Under the pieces are notes generated by a model. That model did no database searches and had not been told where the DNA came from. It saw only the letters and a program-made list of their open reading frames with translations. The translations under genes and the position numbers were made by a program. 64,000 nt of DNA from Peribacillus folii (GTDB lineage: Bacteria; Bacillota; Bacilli; Bacillales; DSM-1321): positions 62,001-126,000 of the forward strand of contig NZ_JASJOM010000001.1 of the NCBI RefSeq assembly GCF_030271255.1. The letters are read 5' to 3'. Positions 23,969 to 33,988 of this stretch are shown one piece after another (within the stretch, counting starts at the first letter, position 1; the number at the start of each line of letters is the position of its first letter).

Positions 23969-25510
23969 ATGGCAGACCCACTCAACCTCTCCGAAGACTG
24001 CCAGAACAGCAATGTTGCCAATATTGATTGTTTTGGCGCCAATCCTAATCTAGCGGACAATTCAGCAGCCATCCAAGCAGCAATCGACTATTGTGCAGAT
24101 AATAAGTATTCAAAGGTCGTCATTACCGGGACGAAGCAATATACCCTATCCTCACCGATTATCATTAAGTCGAATGTACACCTTGAAATGGATCCCACCA
24201 TAACGTTACATGTAAAAGGGAATTTCCAGGTTTTTGAACTTCAAAAGGATGCATCCATCTCCGGCGGGACAATCGAAGTCGTAGATAAGAGTTTTAATTC
24301 ATCCGTCATTTTTTTATCCGGAGAGCAACAAATCGAAATCCATAATCACACAGCTATATCCAACATCAATTTGATAAACCGATCAGCAAGTTACCAGGGA
24401 ATTGCCATCCATTTATCCTGTAAAAAAGCATGGGATTTCATCAGCTTCTTTAAGGCAAGCTCCCTCCAAATCACTAACTTCCAAACCGCCATCTATCTAA
24501 AAACCGAAAAACTGTTCAATGTAGATACCCCCTGCTGGATTAATGCGAACTCCTTCCAATCGATTTATATCGATGGCTGCCAGTACGGGATCGAGATTGT
24601 AGGAAACAGCGATTTACCGTACGAAATTTCGGGAAACACCTTTACTGATATCCAAGTCCAATGCCGTAAGCAAACGAAAAAAGTCATTCGCTGCTCAGGC
24701 GCTTACAATCTATTTGAAGGCGTCATCTGGGATACGTACCGTATGGATGATCCTCCCATCGTCATCGAATTCTCCGCCGATTCCCATCACAATTACCTCA
24801 ATTCCAATCAGGTAGCCACATCCATCCTTGATCGCGGCCAATACAATCGATGCACATCCCCTCATGAGGAATCCCTTCAAGTGATCCCGCCCATTGCGCT
24901 AGGTAAAGCCCATCTCGCCGGAAATCAGGACGATATTTTAGTAAATGCAAACCTGCGCCATACGATACGTCAGCTTTCCGGAAAAGCCCCTTACGGAGGA
25001 AATCTTGCTAATTGTTTCAGTTTGCTCGATGAACAAAGCGTCAATTACCTGGATGTTCCCAGTTCCCAGCCGGTTGTGATTGAATTGGATTTTTCGAAGC
25101 AGCCCATTAGCATGCTCAATTGCTTTGGCATTTACTTTGGATGGAATGAAAGCCCAAGCCGCGTATTGATTGAATATCAACAAAGCTTGAATGGACCATG
25201 GACCGTTGCCAAGACCCTCCCCTTCAATGCCGGTAACACGGTGATTTCAGAAACAAGAGCACAAACGCTCTATAAAATCAAACTGACCTTAAGCGGATAT
25301 ACACAAGAGCACAAACGATTCCGGATCAACCGGATTTTCGCAAGATCATCGCTGCAGCAGGGTACAGCCTGGCTGCCGACTTCAGGCGGAACCTTGTATG
25401 GAGATCTGGAGCTGCAAAAAGGGAAAAACGTGACAATGACTTCACCAAACGGAACGAAATGGAAAGTGAGCATCAATGATCAAGGCCAAATCATCACCTC
25501 CAAGCTATGA
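23969..25510 (+). CDS. Right-handed beta-helix (pectin-lyase-fold) protein
   Basis: Probable surface or spore protein with a beta-helix fold. The N-terminus has the IDCFGANPNLADNSAAIQAA motif seen in GH28-related and tail-spike-like proteins, then successive short rungs (SSPIIIKSNVHLEMDP, ISGGTIEVVD, ISGNTFTDIQ). The last ~150 residues form a separate beta-rich module. No signal peptide or membrane segment is seen. The ATG at 23969 follows GGAG at 8 bases. A SigK-like promoter suggests mother-cell expression (inference). Residues about 20-320 are paralogous to the protein at 25658-26581, which faces it. Catalytic residues of pectin lyases are not recognisable. Confidence 0.75.
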   Translation: MADPLNLSEDCQNSNVANIDCFGANPNLADNSAAIQAAIDYCADNKYSKVVITGTKQYTLSSPIIIKSNVHLEMDPTITLHVKGNFQVFELQKDASISGGTIEVVDKSFNSSVIFLSGEQQIEIHNHTAISNINLINRSASYQGIAIHLSCKKAWDFISFFKASSLQITNFQTAIYLKTEKLFNVDTPCWINANSFQSIYIDGCQYGIEIVGNSDLPYEISGNTFTDIQVQCRKQTKKVIRCSGAYNLFEGVIWDTYRMDDPPIVIEFSADSHHNYLNSNQVATSILDRGQYNRCTSPHEESLQVIPPIALGKAHLAGNQDDILVNANLRHTIRQLSGKAPYGGNLANCFSLLDEQSVNYLDVPSSQPVVIELDFSKQPISMLNCFGIYFGWNESPSRVLIEYQQSLNGPWTVAKTLPFNAGNTVISETRAQTLYKIKLTLSGYTQEHKRFRINRIFARSSLQQGTAWLPTSGGTLYGDLELQKGKNVTMTSPNGTKWKVSINDQGQIITSKL

Positions 25511-25657
25511 GCAGTAACTACAAAAAAACTGGCACATATACTCGTTATCTGATGAGGAAATTCATCCCATAGATAAAGAGGATAAGACCAGTTAACTCTC
25601 CCATTCAAAATACAGGGTGTGTGCCTCTTTTATTAGCGAATCACCCTTCTCACTTTT

Positions 25658-26581
25658 TCATGGATTCAACCTATTGGCCTGACCATTATCAGTGATCCGG
25701 TCCATCGGCAGTGACGGCATATCAAAGCTAGTGTTCATACTATTTTCGGTAAGTTCAATAACTTCGTTTTGCGTCGTGATTTTATCCAAATCCCAAATCA
25801 TGCCCTCAAACGTATTATATTGCCCACTTACCTTCAAAATACGCTTCGTTTTGCCCGAGGGCTGTATCTGTAAGTTCGTGAATTGGTTACCACTGACCTC
25901 ATTCGGGACGGTAGCGCTGCTTTGAATATCAATCATATTCACACAATCCTCCAACGATAGATTCATGAATCGATTGGCATTCACCCAGGCCTTACCTGAA
26001 GCTGGTGCTTCTGCCATTAGCTTGACGCCGGTCTTCATCCCTGCAACCTTAACATTTTCAACGTTCACGAATGAAATCTCATGCTCCTTACCGCCAGCAT
26101 ATAAAGATAGCCCCGTTCCCTGATGACTCTCGGACCAATTAATGATATTGACATCCTTCACTTCGGTTTTGTTCCACGTATTATAGTACTTATATTTCCC
26201 ATCCAAATAAATGACCTCAGAATTGAAATCAGCAGCATTGATCACTACATAAGCCCCCTCAATGGAAGCATTCCGCTCAAGCTCAAGCACCCTGAAATTC
26301 CCCTCGACAATTAACTTCGTCCCGTATCCGGAAAGCAGCTTAACGCCTTTTCTCACGATGATCGGTGATGAAATCGTATACTTCCGATCATCCAGCATGA
26401 CCGTCTTTAGCTTATTTTTATGCGCATGATCAATCGCAGCCTGAATCTTAACGGAATCAGTAGCCCCTTTAAAATCTTCAACGTAGATCTTTTCTTGGTG
26501 GGTTGATGGAGAATGTTTCTGCTGAAAAATGAAGAAAACGAGTACCAACAAACAGAAGGCAAAAACGATGATTTTTTTCAT
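25658..26581 (-). CDS. Membrane-anchored beta-helix protein
   Basis: Paralogue of the protein at 23969-25510, reduced to the beta-helix part. Residues 1-22 form an N-terminal membrane anchor or uncleaved signal (MKKIIVFAFCLLVLVFFIF). The helix rungs follow: KIQAAIDHAHKNKLKTVMLD, YTISSPIIVRKGVKLLSG, NFRVLELERNASIEGA, VSGNQFTNLQI, and YNTFEGMIWDLD (matching YNLFEGVIWDTY in the paralogue). The ATG at 26581 has AAGGG 9 bases upstream. It is convergent with its paralogue. Function unknown; binding or shaping of polysaccharide is possible. Confidence 0.72.
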   Translation of the reverse strand: MKKIIVFAFCLLVLVFFIFQQKHSPSTHQEKIYVEDFKGATDSVKIQAAIDHAHKNKLKTVMLDDRKYTISSPIIVRKGVKLLSGYGTKLIVEGNFRVLELERNASIEGAYVVINAADFNSEVIYLDGKYKYYNTWNKTEVKDVNIINWSESHQGTGLSLYAGGKEHEISFVNVENVKVAGMKTGVKLMAEAPASGKAWVNANRFMNLSLEDCVNMIDIQSSATVPNEVSGNQFTNLQIQPSGKTKRILKVSGQYNTFEGMIWDLDKITTQNEVIELTENSMNTSFDMPSLPMDRITDNGQANRLNP

Positions 26582-26721
26582 GAAACACATCCCTTTTTTA
26601 TTGTTCTGATATTTATTGAAGATACATTGTTTCATTTCCATAATAAGAGGAGGCATCTATATAAGAATATGTGTTGAACATGGGGTATATATAATAGAAG
26701 AAACACGACTAATCCAGGTTA

Positions 26722-26758
26722 ATAAAAAGACAAAGAGCTTTCAAAAACTCTTTGTCTT
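26722..26758 (-). terminator. Terminator of the minus-strand capsule cluster
   Basis: A perfect 11-bp stem (26727-26737 with 26748-26758) is flanked by a short T run on the minus strand, downstream of the UDP-glucuronate epimerase gene. Confidence 0.82.
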
Positions 26759-26830
26759 CATTAATTTTTAGCGATGTTCCTAATGCTGTACAAAAATAAT
26801 TCTCATCACGATTTTTCTGTTTATCGATTG

Positions 26831-27865
26831 TTACTTTTTATGATAATAGTCCACATACCAATTAACGAACTTCTGCAATCCTTCTTCTATCGAAGTTTCT
26901 GGCTTAAATCCAACAGCCTTTTGCAGCAAATCCGTCGAAGCGTATGTAGCAGGGACGTCTCCCGGTTTGATAGGCTCGAACACCTTCTCAAATTCTACCT
27001 CTTTACCTAGAGCATTACTTAAACATTTCTCCAAAGCCCCAATGAAAGCCATCAACTTTTCAGGATTATTGTTGCCAATGTTAAATACTTTGTGAGGAAC
27101 AGCATTTTCTTCAACTGAAGGATTGGAAAGAAGGTGCTCAATCCCTTCCACTATGTCGTCAATAAAGGTAAAGTCTCTATATAAATCATTTTCAAAATCA
27201 CCATTATTAAAGATCTTAATGGATTCACCAGCAAAATACTTATCAGTAAATCCAAAATAAGCCATATCCGGACGCCCCATCGGGCCATAAACCGTAAAGA
27301 AACGAAGACCAGTCGCAGGAATATTATAGAGATGACTATATGTATGGGCCATCAATTCATTAGATTTCTTCGTTGATGCATATAGCGATACCGGATTATC
27401 GACAAAATCCGTTTCTTCAAATGGAACCTTTTTGTTCGCGCCGTAAACAGAACTCGATGATGCGTATACAAGATGATCCACAGGATAATGCCTGCAGGCT
27501 TCAAGGATATTATAAAACCCAATGATATTACTTTGAATGTAAACATCCGGATTTTCAATCGAGTATCGCACTCCCGCTTGGGCAGCCAGATTTACGACAA
27601 TATTAGGTTTAGACTCTTCGAATATATTGGTGATGGTTGCTTTGTCAGAAATATCACCCTTGATGAAGGTAAACGTTTCATAAGGCTTTAGCTGTTCCAA
27701 TCGAGCATATTTTAGCTTCACATCATAGTAATCATTGATATTATCAACACCAATCACCTTACAGCCTTGTTCTAATAGTTTCTTTGATAAGAAAAAACCG
27801 ATGAAACCAGCCGCTCCAGTAATTAGATATGTTTTACTAGGATCTAGGGAATTGTAATTCAACAT
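26831..27865 (-). CDS. UDP-glucuronate 4-epimerase
   Basis: Extended SDR enzyme converting UDP-glucuronate to UDP-galacturonate. GAAGFIGFFL, VDNINDYYDVKLK, NLAAQAGVRYSIENP, the YASSSSVYG Ser site, LYASTKK (Tyr/Lys) and FFTVYGPMGRPDMA are diagnostic of the CapI/LpsL subgroup. Length (344 aa) is typical. Its start overlaps the end of the UDP-glucose dehydrogenase gene by 29 bases, so substrate and product enzymes are co-expressed. A GGAG lies 7 bases before the ATG. Confidence 0.92.
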   Translation of the reverse strand: MLNYNSLDPSKTYLITGAAGFIGFFLSKKLLEQGCKVIGVDNINDYYDVKLKYARLEQLKPYETFTFIKGDISDKATITNIFEESKPNIVVNLAAQAGVRYSIENPDVYIQSNIIGFYNILEACRHYPVDHLVYASSSSVYGANKKVPFEETDFVDNPVSLYASTKKSNELMAHTYSHLYNIPATGLRFFTVYGPMGRPDMAYFGFTDKYFAGESIKIFNNGDFENDLYRDFTFIDDIVEGIEHLLSNPSVEENAVPHKVFNIGNNNPEKLMAFIGALEKCLSNALGKEVEFEKVFEPIKPGDVPATYASTDLLQKAVGFKPETSIEEGLQKFVNWYVDYYHKK

Positions 27866-29213
27866 TCTTCGACTCCTTTTTTTCTATCCTACTTGCAGGC
27901 TTTCTTCCAATGGAATGATACTCTATCCCTGACTGCTGCATTTCTGCAACATTATAGATATTTCTTCCGTCATATACTAAAGGAGTCCTCATCAATGTCT
28001 TATATGTTTCTGGCGATAATTCTTTCACTTCTCCCCATTCGGTAAAAATAAAGCAAACATTCGCTCCTTCTAGGGCATGTTCTATATTCGCCACATAGGT
28101 GATACTGCCTTTGCCATGCTTACCTTCCGGATACACTCTAGCAAAATTCTCTGCCCCAACTGGATCAAATGCATAAATATCGGCACCTTGCTCCAATAAT
28201 AATGGCACGTTCTCGAGTGAGGCAGCTTCTCTTAAATCATCCGTGCCAGGCTTAAACGTTAATCCTAGTACGGCTACCTTAAGACCATTAAAGGTAATCA
28301 GTCTTTTCCCAGCTTTTTTATATAGCATCGTCTTTTGGTCCTTGTTCACATCAATGGCAGCTTTGACGGTTTTAAGCTCATAACCGTTTTGTCTTGCCAG
28401 ATATTCCAACGCTTTTGTATCTTTAGGAAAACAGGAACCGCCATAACCAATACCCGCACTTAAAAACTTGCTGCCGATCCGATTATCGAAGCTCATCCCT
28501 CTTGCGACATCCTGAATATCCGCACCAACAAGCTCACAAAGATTAGCAATATCATTCATATAAGAGATTTTAAGGGCCAGAAAATCATTCGAGGCATACT
28601 TGATCATTTCGGCCGATCTTCTATTGACGGAAACAACAGGTAAATGAAATGGCTCATAAATGCTCTGCATCAATTCTTCCGCCCATTTACTTTCCGTTCC
28701 GATAATGATCCGTTCGGCATGCAGTGTATCATGCACCGCAGAGCCTTGCGCCAAGAATTCCGGGTTCGATACAACTTCCACTTTCACATCATTCACCAAA
28801 AAGTCTTGGATGAACTGCTCGACTTTATCATTCGTTCCCACCGGTACCGTTGATTTCACGACGACTAAACAGTCCTTTACCACCGACTCAGCAATTTGCC
28901 TTGCAACAGTTGCGATATAAGAAAGATTGGCAGAACCATCAGGCTGCTCTGGCGTACCCACACCGATAAAGATCGCATCAGCTTCCTCATAGGCTGACTT
29001 ATAATCAGTCGTATAATCAATCCTGCCAGCCGCATAATTCTTCTGCATCAATTCTTCCAAATCCGCTTCATAAATAGGAGAAACACCAGACTTCATGACA
29101 TTCACTTTATTTTCGTCTATATCCACACAAGTTACTTGATGCCCCACCTCGGCAAAACATACGCCTGCAACTAAGCCTACATAGCCGGTCCCTGCTACTG
29201 CTATTTTGTACAT
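27837..29213 (-). CDS. ugd: UDP-glucose 6-dehydrogenase
   Basis: Oxidises UDP-glucose to UDP-glucuronate with two NAD+. The N-terminal motif AGTGYVGLVAGVCFAEVGH, VGTPEQPDGSANL, STVPVGTND, NPEFLAQGSAV and the active-site GYGGSCFPKDTKAL with its Cys are all present; GLTFKPGTDDLREA follows. Length (458 aa) is somewhat long because of a basic C-terminal tail. GalU (10973) provides its substrate and the overlapping downstream gene uses its product. The 350 bp upstream leave room for an internal promoter. Confidence 0.95.
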   Translation of the reverse strand: MYKIAVAGTGYVGLVAGVCFAEVGHQVTCVDIDENKVNVMKSGVSPIYEADLEELMQKNYAAGRIDYTTDYKSAYEEADAIFIGVGTPEQPDGSANLSYIATVARQIAESVVKDCLVVVKSTVPVGTNDKVEQFIQDFLVNDVKVEVVSNPEFLAQGSAVHDTLHAERIIIGTESKWAEELMQSIYEPFHLPVVSVNRRSAEMIKYASNDFLALKISYMNDIANLCELVGADIQDVARGMSFDNRIGSKFLSAGIGYGGSCFPKDTKALEYLARQNGYELKTVKAAIDVNKDQKTMLYKKAGKRLITFNGLKVAVLGLTFKPGTDDLREAASLENVPLLLEQGADIYAFDPVGAENFARVYPEGKHGKGSITYVANIEHALEGANVCFIFTEWGEVKELSPETYKTLMRTPLVYDGRNIYNVAEMQQSGIEYHSIGRKPASRIEKKESKNVELQFPRS

Positions 29214-29566
29214 ACTAGCCTTCCTTTACTCTTTAATTTGCATTAACGAAATTTCTGAGCTGTTAGCGTAACCACCAATGCATATTATAATTATATAAAT
29301 CTTAAATTTTAAATTTAGTTATTACCTAATTAATAAACATTAAACATTGTGAATCAAGATTATTTGATGAATAAAGACACCGAATATCCATCTGAAGTTA
29401 AGATAATGGCTATTTATCTATTGAGAAAAAATAGGGATAGTTTCATCTCTGTTTGCTTATCCATCAATAACCGATTGATTGTTTTTAATGAATAGATAAT
29501 TTAAAAGGGAAGTAGTAGTCTATACACATTTAATAAGAATTATTCCACTTATCGCGAGTATATTTC
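29214..29566. other. AT-rich gap between ugd and the polymerase gene
   Basis: No gene, hairpin terminator or recognisable operator was seen. The length suggests an extra promoter for ugd and the epimerase, but no good -35/-10 pair could be chosen. Confidence 0.4.
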
Positions 29567-30817
29567 TCATGTGTATTTCTTATTCCAGACATACATTTTC
29601 CATTTTCTTCTTTTATATTCCTTAATATTGACTTTTTTGTTCTCCAAGTACACTTCCGACTTATTCAAAACTCCATAAAAAGACAATACTACACTCCATA
29701 AAAAGTAATATCTAAAGTCATAAAATTCACCGGAAAACATTTGAGCAATTATCATGTATAAGGGTATACCAGAAAGAATGAACAACGGCGTTTTTTTCAT
29801 CTTAAAGATAAAGGAGATAGAAAACATTAAGAATATCAGAAAAAACGCCAATCCTAATAGACCCACCTCCAAAATCATTTCTAAAAGTAAATTATGCGGA
29901 TACACACTCCCTGTAGAAGCAGTAAAACTCGCAAGACCATTCCCAAATATTGGTCTTTCTTTTATCATGGAGATAGCCTCTGCGTAAAGAACGTCTCTGC
30001 CTGAAGTATAAACAGTTTCGTTAGCAAAAGTGGTGCCGATTACTCGCCCCATAAAGACTCGTTTTACAGGTTCATATACTAAAAAAATAACTCCTAAACA
30101 AAGAGGAAAAAGTAGTAATTGTTTGTAGGTAATCTTAATGTTCTTTTTAAAATTCCATGGTAAAAATACTCTTTTAATTGCAAACAAAAATGCTAGGGTT
30201 ACTATTGCAGCCACTAAACCTCCTCTTGATCCTATCAACACTATACTGGCTAAGAATCCTATACCCAATAATAAGTAGGGTATTTTTTCATATAAATTGT
30301 ATCTATAGAGCGAACTGCAATAAGCAAAAAAAAGTATCCTAGTAGCTACGTTTGGCCCACTTAGATTAACATCACCTCTCGATGCGCCGGACAGTACGCT
30401 AAATACAACAGGAATAGCATATACTATTCCTAAAATCACAAAAAAACCAGTAACATAATTCAAAAAAATCCCTGGCTTCATTTCCTTAACTATATATAAG
30501 ATACTTATAGTTAAAACTAGTAAAAAAAATAAAGAAATTAACTTTTCAAAGGCGAGTATTTGACTTTTTGCATACAAGGTGGATATTGTTGATAAAAAAA
30601 CATAGGTGAATGTAACAATCAAAAAAAAGAAAGTAGTTGAATTTATTCGTTTCTCTTTACGGGAGTTACTTATTTCGAAAAGAGTTAAGAAAACAAACCC
30701 TAAAAAAAGCAAATACTTCACTTCAAAATTAAAACCTAAATTTAGTCTATTCAAAGTGAATGATCCTGATAAAAATACCAGGAGTATAGTTAGTAAAGAT
30801 AATTTTTTTATCGACAT
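29567..30817 (-). CDS. Wzy/O-antigen-ligase-like polymerase (capsule cluster)
   Basis: Polytopic protein of 416 residues with about 11 hydrophobic segments. It shows the Wzy_C landmarks 'LIGSRGGLVAAIVTLAF' and the outer loop ending YPHNLLLEMILEVGLLGLAF. 'TSGRDVLYAEAISMIKERPI' in that loop is also typical. The ATG at 30817 has AAAGGA 8 bases before it. Low-GC codon use like its neighbours suggests a transferred serotype-type segment. The C-terminal tail is basic. Confidence 0.85.
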   Translation of the reverse strand: MSIKKLSLLTILLVFLSGSFTLNRLNLGFNFEVKYLLFLGFVFLTLFEISNSRKEKRINSTTFFFLIVTFTYVFLSTISTLYAKSQILAFEKLISLFFLLVLTISILYIVKEMKPGIFLNYVTGFFVILGIVYAIPVVFSVLSGASRGDVNLSGPNVATRILFFAYCSSLYRYNLYEKIPYLLLGIGFLASIVLIGSRGGLVAAIVTLAFLFAIKRVFLPWNFKKNIKITYKQLLLFPLCLGVIFLVYEPVKRVFMGRVIGTTFANETVYTSGRDVLYAEAISMIKERPIFGNGLASFTASTGSVYPHNLLLEMILEVGLLGLAFFLIFLMFSISFIFKMKKTPLFILSGIPLYMIIAQMFSGEFYDFRYYFLWSVVLSFYGVLNKSEVYLENKKVNIKEYKRRKWKMYVWNKKYT

Positions 30818-31101
30818 GGTTTCAATCCTTTACCTTTTTCTATATAAATAACTGTGTTGATGTCTCTGTACCATTTCAAAATAAAGGGAAGTCAAAGTAA
30901 CATTATCCATAAGATAATTACCTTTCAAAGTTATCTTGCTATACCCATTAATTTTGGCATAACTAATAGTATTCCTAATAGCGGCAGTACAATCGGAAAC
31001 GACTTCAAATTATCCCCAGATTAATTTTACAATCAATATGCTCCAAAATCACATAAACTTTATTATACTCCACAAGTTTATTTGTAAGAATTTATATGTT
31101 A

Positions 31102-32562
31102 TTAGGTAGGCTTATTAACTTTTTTTCTAAAACTTAGTTTTCTGTATATACTATTAAATAATGTTATAATAGTTGACTTGTTAAAAATAAAAGATGCTAA
31201 TACATATAAAATAATTTGTATTAATAATAATAAAACTAGAGACACTGCTGTATAGTTATTAGTAAAAAATACATGGTCAATAATAATATAAAATATTACT
31301 ACAAACAGCATTGAATAGAAGACTGATTTAAAGGAACGGATAAAACTTTTAATTGACATATTTAATATACGTAATACCCTTACTATTAGAATAATATCGA
31401 AGATAGCTGAATGTAGTAACACAGCATAAGCAATCCCTGATAGTCCAAAAAATGAACCTACAAATAAAAGTGGTAAGAAAGCAATGATTGATATAGTTGT
31501 AATTTTTAATTCTATGCTTGGTTTACCTAAACCTTCATATACTCTCCCAATAATTGTACTAAATGAAGTTAATAATCCTGCAACCATTAATATCTTTAAA
31601 ATTGGTATTGCACTTTCCCATTGTTGCCCATACACTACTAAAATAAAGGCAGGAGCGAGCAACGTTAATCCAATACAAAAAGGAAAAATAACAAATGAAA
31701 CTTTTCTGACTACTTTAATAAATATACGCTTAACACTTTCAATATCGTTTTGTTTTTTTGATATTTCAGGAAGTAAAACTTTGGCAATGGATCCAGAAAT
31801 ATAAAACTTAGCAATCGTACTCCACTGAAATGCCAAAGTATATATACCTAAATTTTGGCTTCCTAACATTTTACCTATAAATAAATAATCAATATTATTT
31901 TTAATATAATTGATTGTTTTTATACCTAGTACACTTGAACTGAAGGGCATTATTTCTTTTAATAAGCTTAATTTCGGCTTTCCTCCTAGTTCTTTTAAAC
32001 CACATACACTAACCATAAAAATAGCTTGGAATGCAGGTCTGGCCATAATTCTTATTCCAACTGCTAAATTATACTCTTTATAAAATATAAATATAAATGT
32101 TAAAACAACTCCCAGAAATTCTGAAACTAAGTTTATAATTGATATAGTCCTAAACTGTCTATTTCTCATTAGAATTCCTCGAAAGGTTACTCCTAGAGAT
32201 CCAATAAATATACCAATTATAGAGTAATATAGTAATTCTTCTATTTCCATATGTCCAAAAAACACAGCTATTTTTTCTGCAAAAATGAATATGGTTAAAC
32301 ATAGTATTAACGAAAAAGTAATATTTAAATAAAAGGTAGTAGCAACTAATGATTTATTTATTTCATTTCTTTGTATTAATATAGAACTTAATCCTGCTTC
32401 TTGAACAATGTGCACAAAAACAATTATTATCAATGCAAGGTTTACAATACCGAAAACCTCAGGTGTTAACAGTCTTGCTAAAACAATATTGAGTAATAAT
32501 CCTATTAATTGCACTCCTATAGTTCCTGAAAATGTCCATATTATATCCTTAATGAATTTCAT
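31102..32562 (-). CDS. Wzx/TuaB-like flippase (capsule cluster)
   Basis: MOP-superfamily lipid-linked oligosaccharide flippase of 486 residues with about 14 hydrophobic segments. 'FSGTIGVQLIGLLLNIVLAR' plus 'LTPEVFGIVNLA' at the N-terminus and 'VYGQQWESAIPILKILMVAG' are close to the WzxC/TuaB subgroup. The ATG at 32562 has AGAAGGG upstream. It is very AT-rich. It lies between the GT2 gene and the polymerase. Confidence 0.87.
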   Translation of the reverse strand: MKFIKDIIWTFSGTIGVQLIGLLLNIVLARLLTPEVFGIVNLALIIIVFVHIVQEAGLSSILIQRNEINKSLVATTFYLNITFSLILCLTIFIFAEKIAVFFGHMEIEELLYYSIIGIFIGSLGVTFRGILMRNRQFRTISIINLVSEFLGVVLTFIFIFYKEYNLAVGIRIMARPAFQAIFMVSVCGLKELGGKPKLSLLKEIMPFSSSVLGIKTINYIKNNIDYLFIGKMLGSQNLGIYTLAFQWSTIAKFYISGSIAKVLLPEISKKQNDIESVKRIFIKVVRKVSFVIFPFCIGLTLLAPAFILVVYGQQWESAIPILKILMVAGLLTSFSTIIGRVYEGLGKPSIELKITTISIIAFLPLLFVGSFFGLSGIAYAVLLHSAIFDIILIVRVLRILNMSIKSFIRSFKSVFYSMLFVVIFYIIIDHVFFTNNYTAVSLVLLLLIQIILYVLASFIFNKSTIITLFNSIYRKLSFRKKVNKPT

Positions 32563-32818
32563 GGAAATCCCTTCTATATGAAAAAAACTCATAACGTTTC
32601 TTCACATTTATTTACATTTTTAAAATTAGAATATCTGAATCAATTTCATAATTTGAAGTCCTTCTCCCAACGGGATGTTGAAGAGTAAAAATAAGGAGTA
32701 CCTTCTCAAACAGTTTAGTTGCAACACTAAAACGACACAAGAATGGAAGGTGACCCCCTATGTCTATTCTACGACAAGGAAACTTGATTACATGAAGAAG
32801 GACATTTTCTCCTATACT

Positions 32819-33985
32819 TCATCTAGTAGTTTCTGCCTTCTCCCAGAATGGCTTAGCTCTTCCAGTTAATATATTATAAACACCAACCCACTGTGCAAAT
32901 AATGTTACACAGTAGTAATAAATTAATGTTAAATATTTATTATTAGTTTTGGTTATTAATTGAACTATAGCCAAAAGGTAAAATACCAATTGCCCTACAA
33001 ATGTTAACGAATAAAACCAAGACTCTGGCACTAAAAATGCATTAGATATAAAAACAAATAGGTGTGAAATCCATAATAAATATCTACATGTTCTATGACC
33101 AAAATAAAAATACGAAAACCAACGATAACTGAATACATTTAATATCCGTATATCTGGAATGATGTTCCATATAATTCCACGGTTCATCCTAACTTTACGT
33201 TTAAACTCATCTTCAATAACTTCTCCTGCTTTTTCATATGCTATGGCATCAGGATTATATAAAGCTCTTTTATTTTCCAAAGCATAAAACCTTGGCATAT
33301 TACCGTCATGACTCTTTATAGGTTCGAAATCATAATAGTCAGCATTCTTACAAGCATAAATGGCACCATTACCAGCTGTTATTGTTTGTATATCACTCTC
33401 AATTTTTCGTAACCTCGTGTCACTATCCCAGTATGTACTTTCTGAGTTTGTAACTCCACTAAAATCTTTATTAATGATTACCAGTCTACCACTAACATAA
33501 CTAATATCTTCCGCTGTAAATGCTGATACTAGTTCTCTTACAGAATTAACTTCCATCATTGAATTAGCATCAGTCATTACAAGAATTTCACTTTCAACTC
33601 TTTTTTGAGCCTCATTTTGGGCATTTGTTTTTCCCTTACGCTGTTTTACTTCATACAACCGAATTCTATAACTTGGATGATCTATTATAAAGTTCCTTAC
33701 TATTTCATTTGTCTTATCTGTACTATTATCCGAAGCAACCAAAAACTCAATTTTATTTGTTGGATAATCTAGCTTTATTATATTTTCTAATTTTTCATAT
33801 ATTACTTTCTCTTCGTTATGAGCAACAACCATAACTGTCACAGTTGGTTCATAAGCGTAGTCTTTTTTTAACGTTCTATTTTTGTAAATGCTTTTTAAAA
33901 CTTTTAATGACAACGGATAACCAACCATAGCCCAAATAATAATAAAGGCACTTAAGTAAAAAATAAGAAGAATGATAAATTCCAT
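32819..33985 (-). CDS. Membrane-bound GT2-family glycosyltransferase
   Basis: Processive-like or single-addition GT-A glycosyltransferase (388 aa) with one N-terminal and about three C-terminal membrane segments, resembling the cellulose-synthase/NodC group. Motifs: VTVMVVAHNEEKVI, VASDNSTDKT, EILVMTDANSMMEV (DxN/D metal site), AGNGAIYAC, and a late KRKVRMNRGI in place of the QxxRW box. The gene is spaced 3 bases from the ATP-grasp gene, so they are translationally linked. Donor unknown; UDP-GalA is possible. Confidence 0.82.
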   Translation of the reverse strand: MEFIILLIFYLSAFIIIWAMVGYPLSLKVLKSIYKNRTLKKDYAYEPTVTVMVVAHNEEKVIYEKLENIIKLDYPTNKIEFLVASDNSTDKTNEIVRNFIIDHPSYRIRLYEVKQRKGKTNAQNEAQKRVESEILVMTDANSMMEVNSVRELVSAFTAEDISYVSGRLVIINKDFSGVTNSESTYWDSDTRLRKIESDIQTITAGNGAIYACKNADYYDFEPIKSHDGNMPRFYALENKRALYNPDAIAYEKAGEVIEDEFKRKVRMNRGIIWNIIPDIRILNVFSYRWFSYFYFGHRTCRYLLWISHLFVFISNAFLVPESWFYSLTFVGQLVFYLLAIVQLITKTNNKYLTLIYYYCVTLFAQWVGVYNILTGRAKPFWEKAETTR

Positions 33986-33988
33986 ATT

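Noticed and set aside
32675..32869. A 64-codon plus-strand frame between the flippase and GT2 genes
   Set aside because: It overlaps the 3' end of the GT2 gene, has no convincing ribosome site and no recognisable motif. A transposase fragment was considered but could not be supported.
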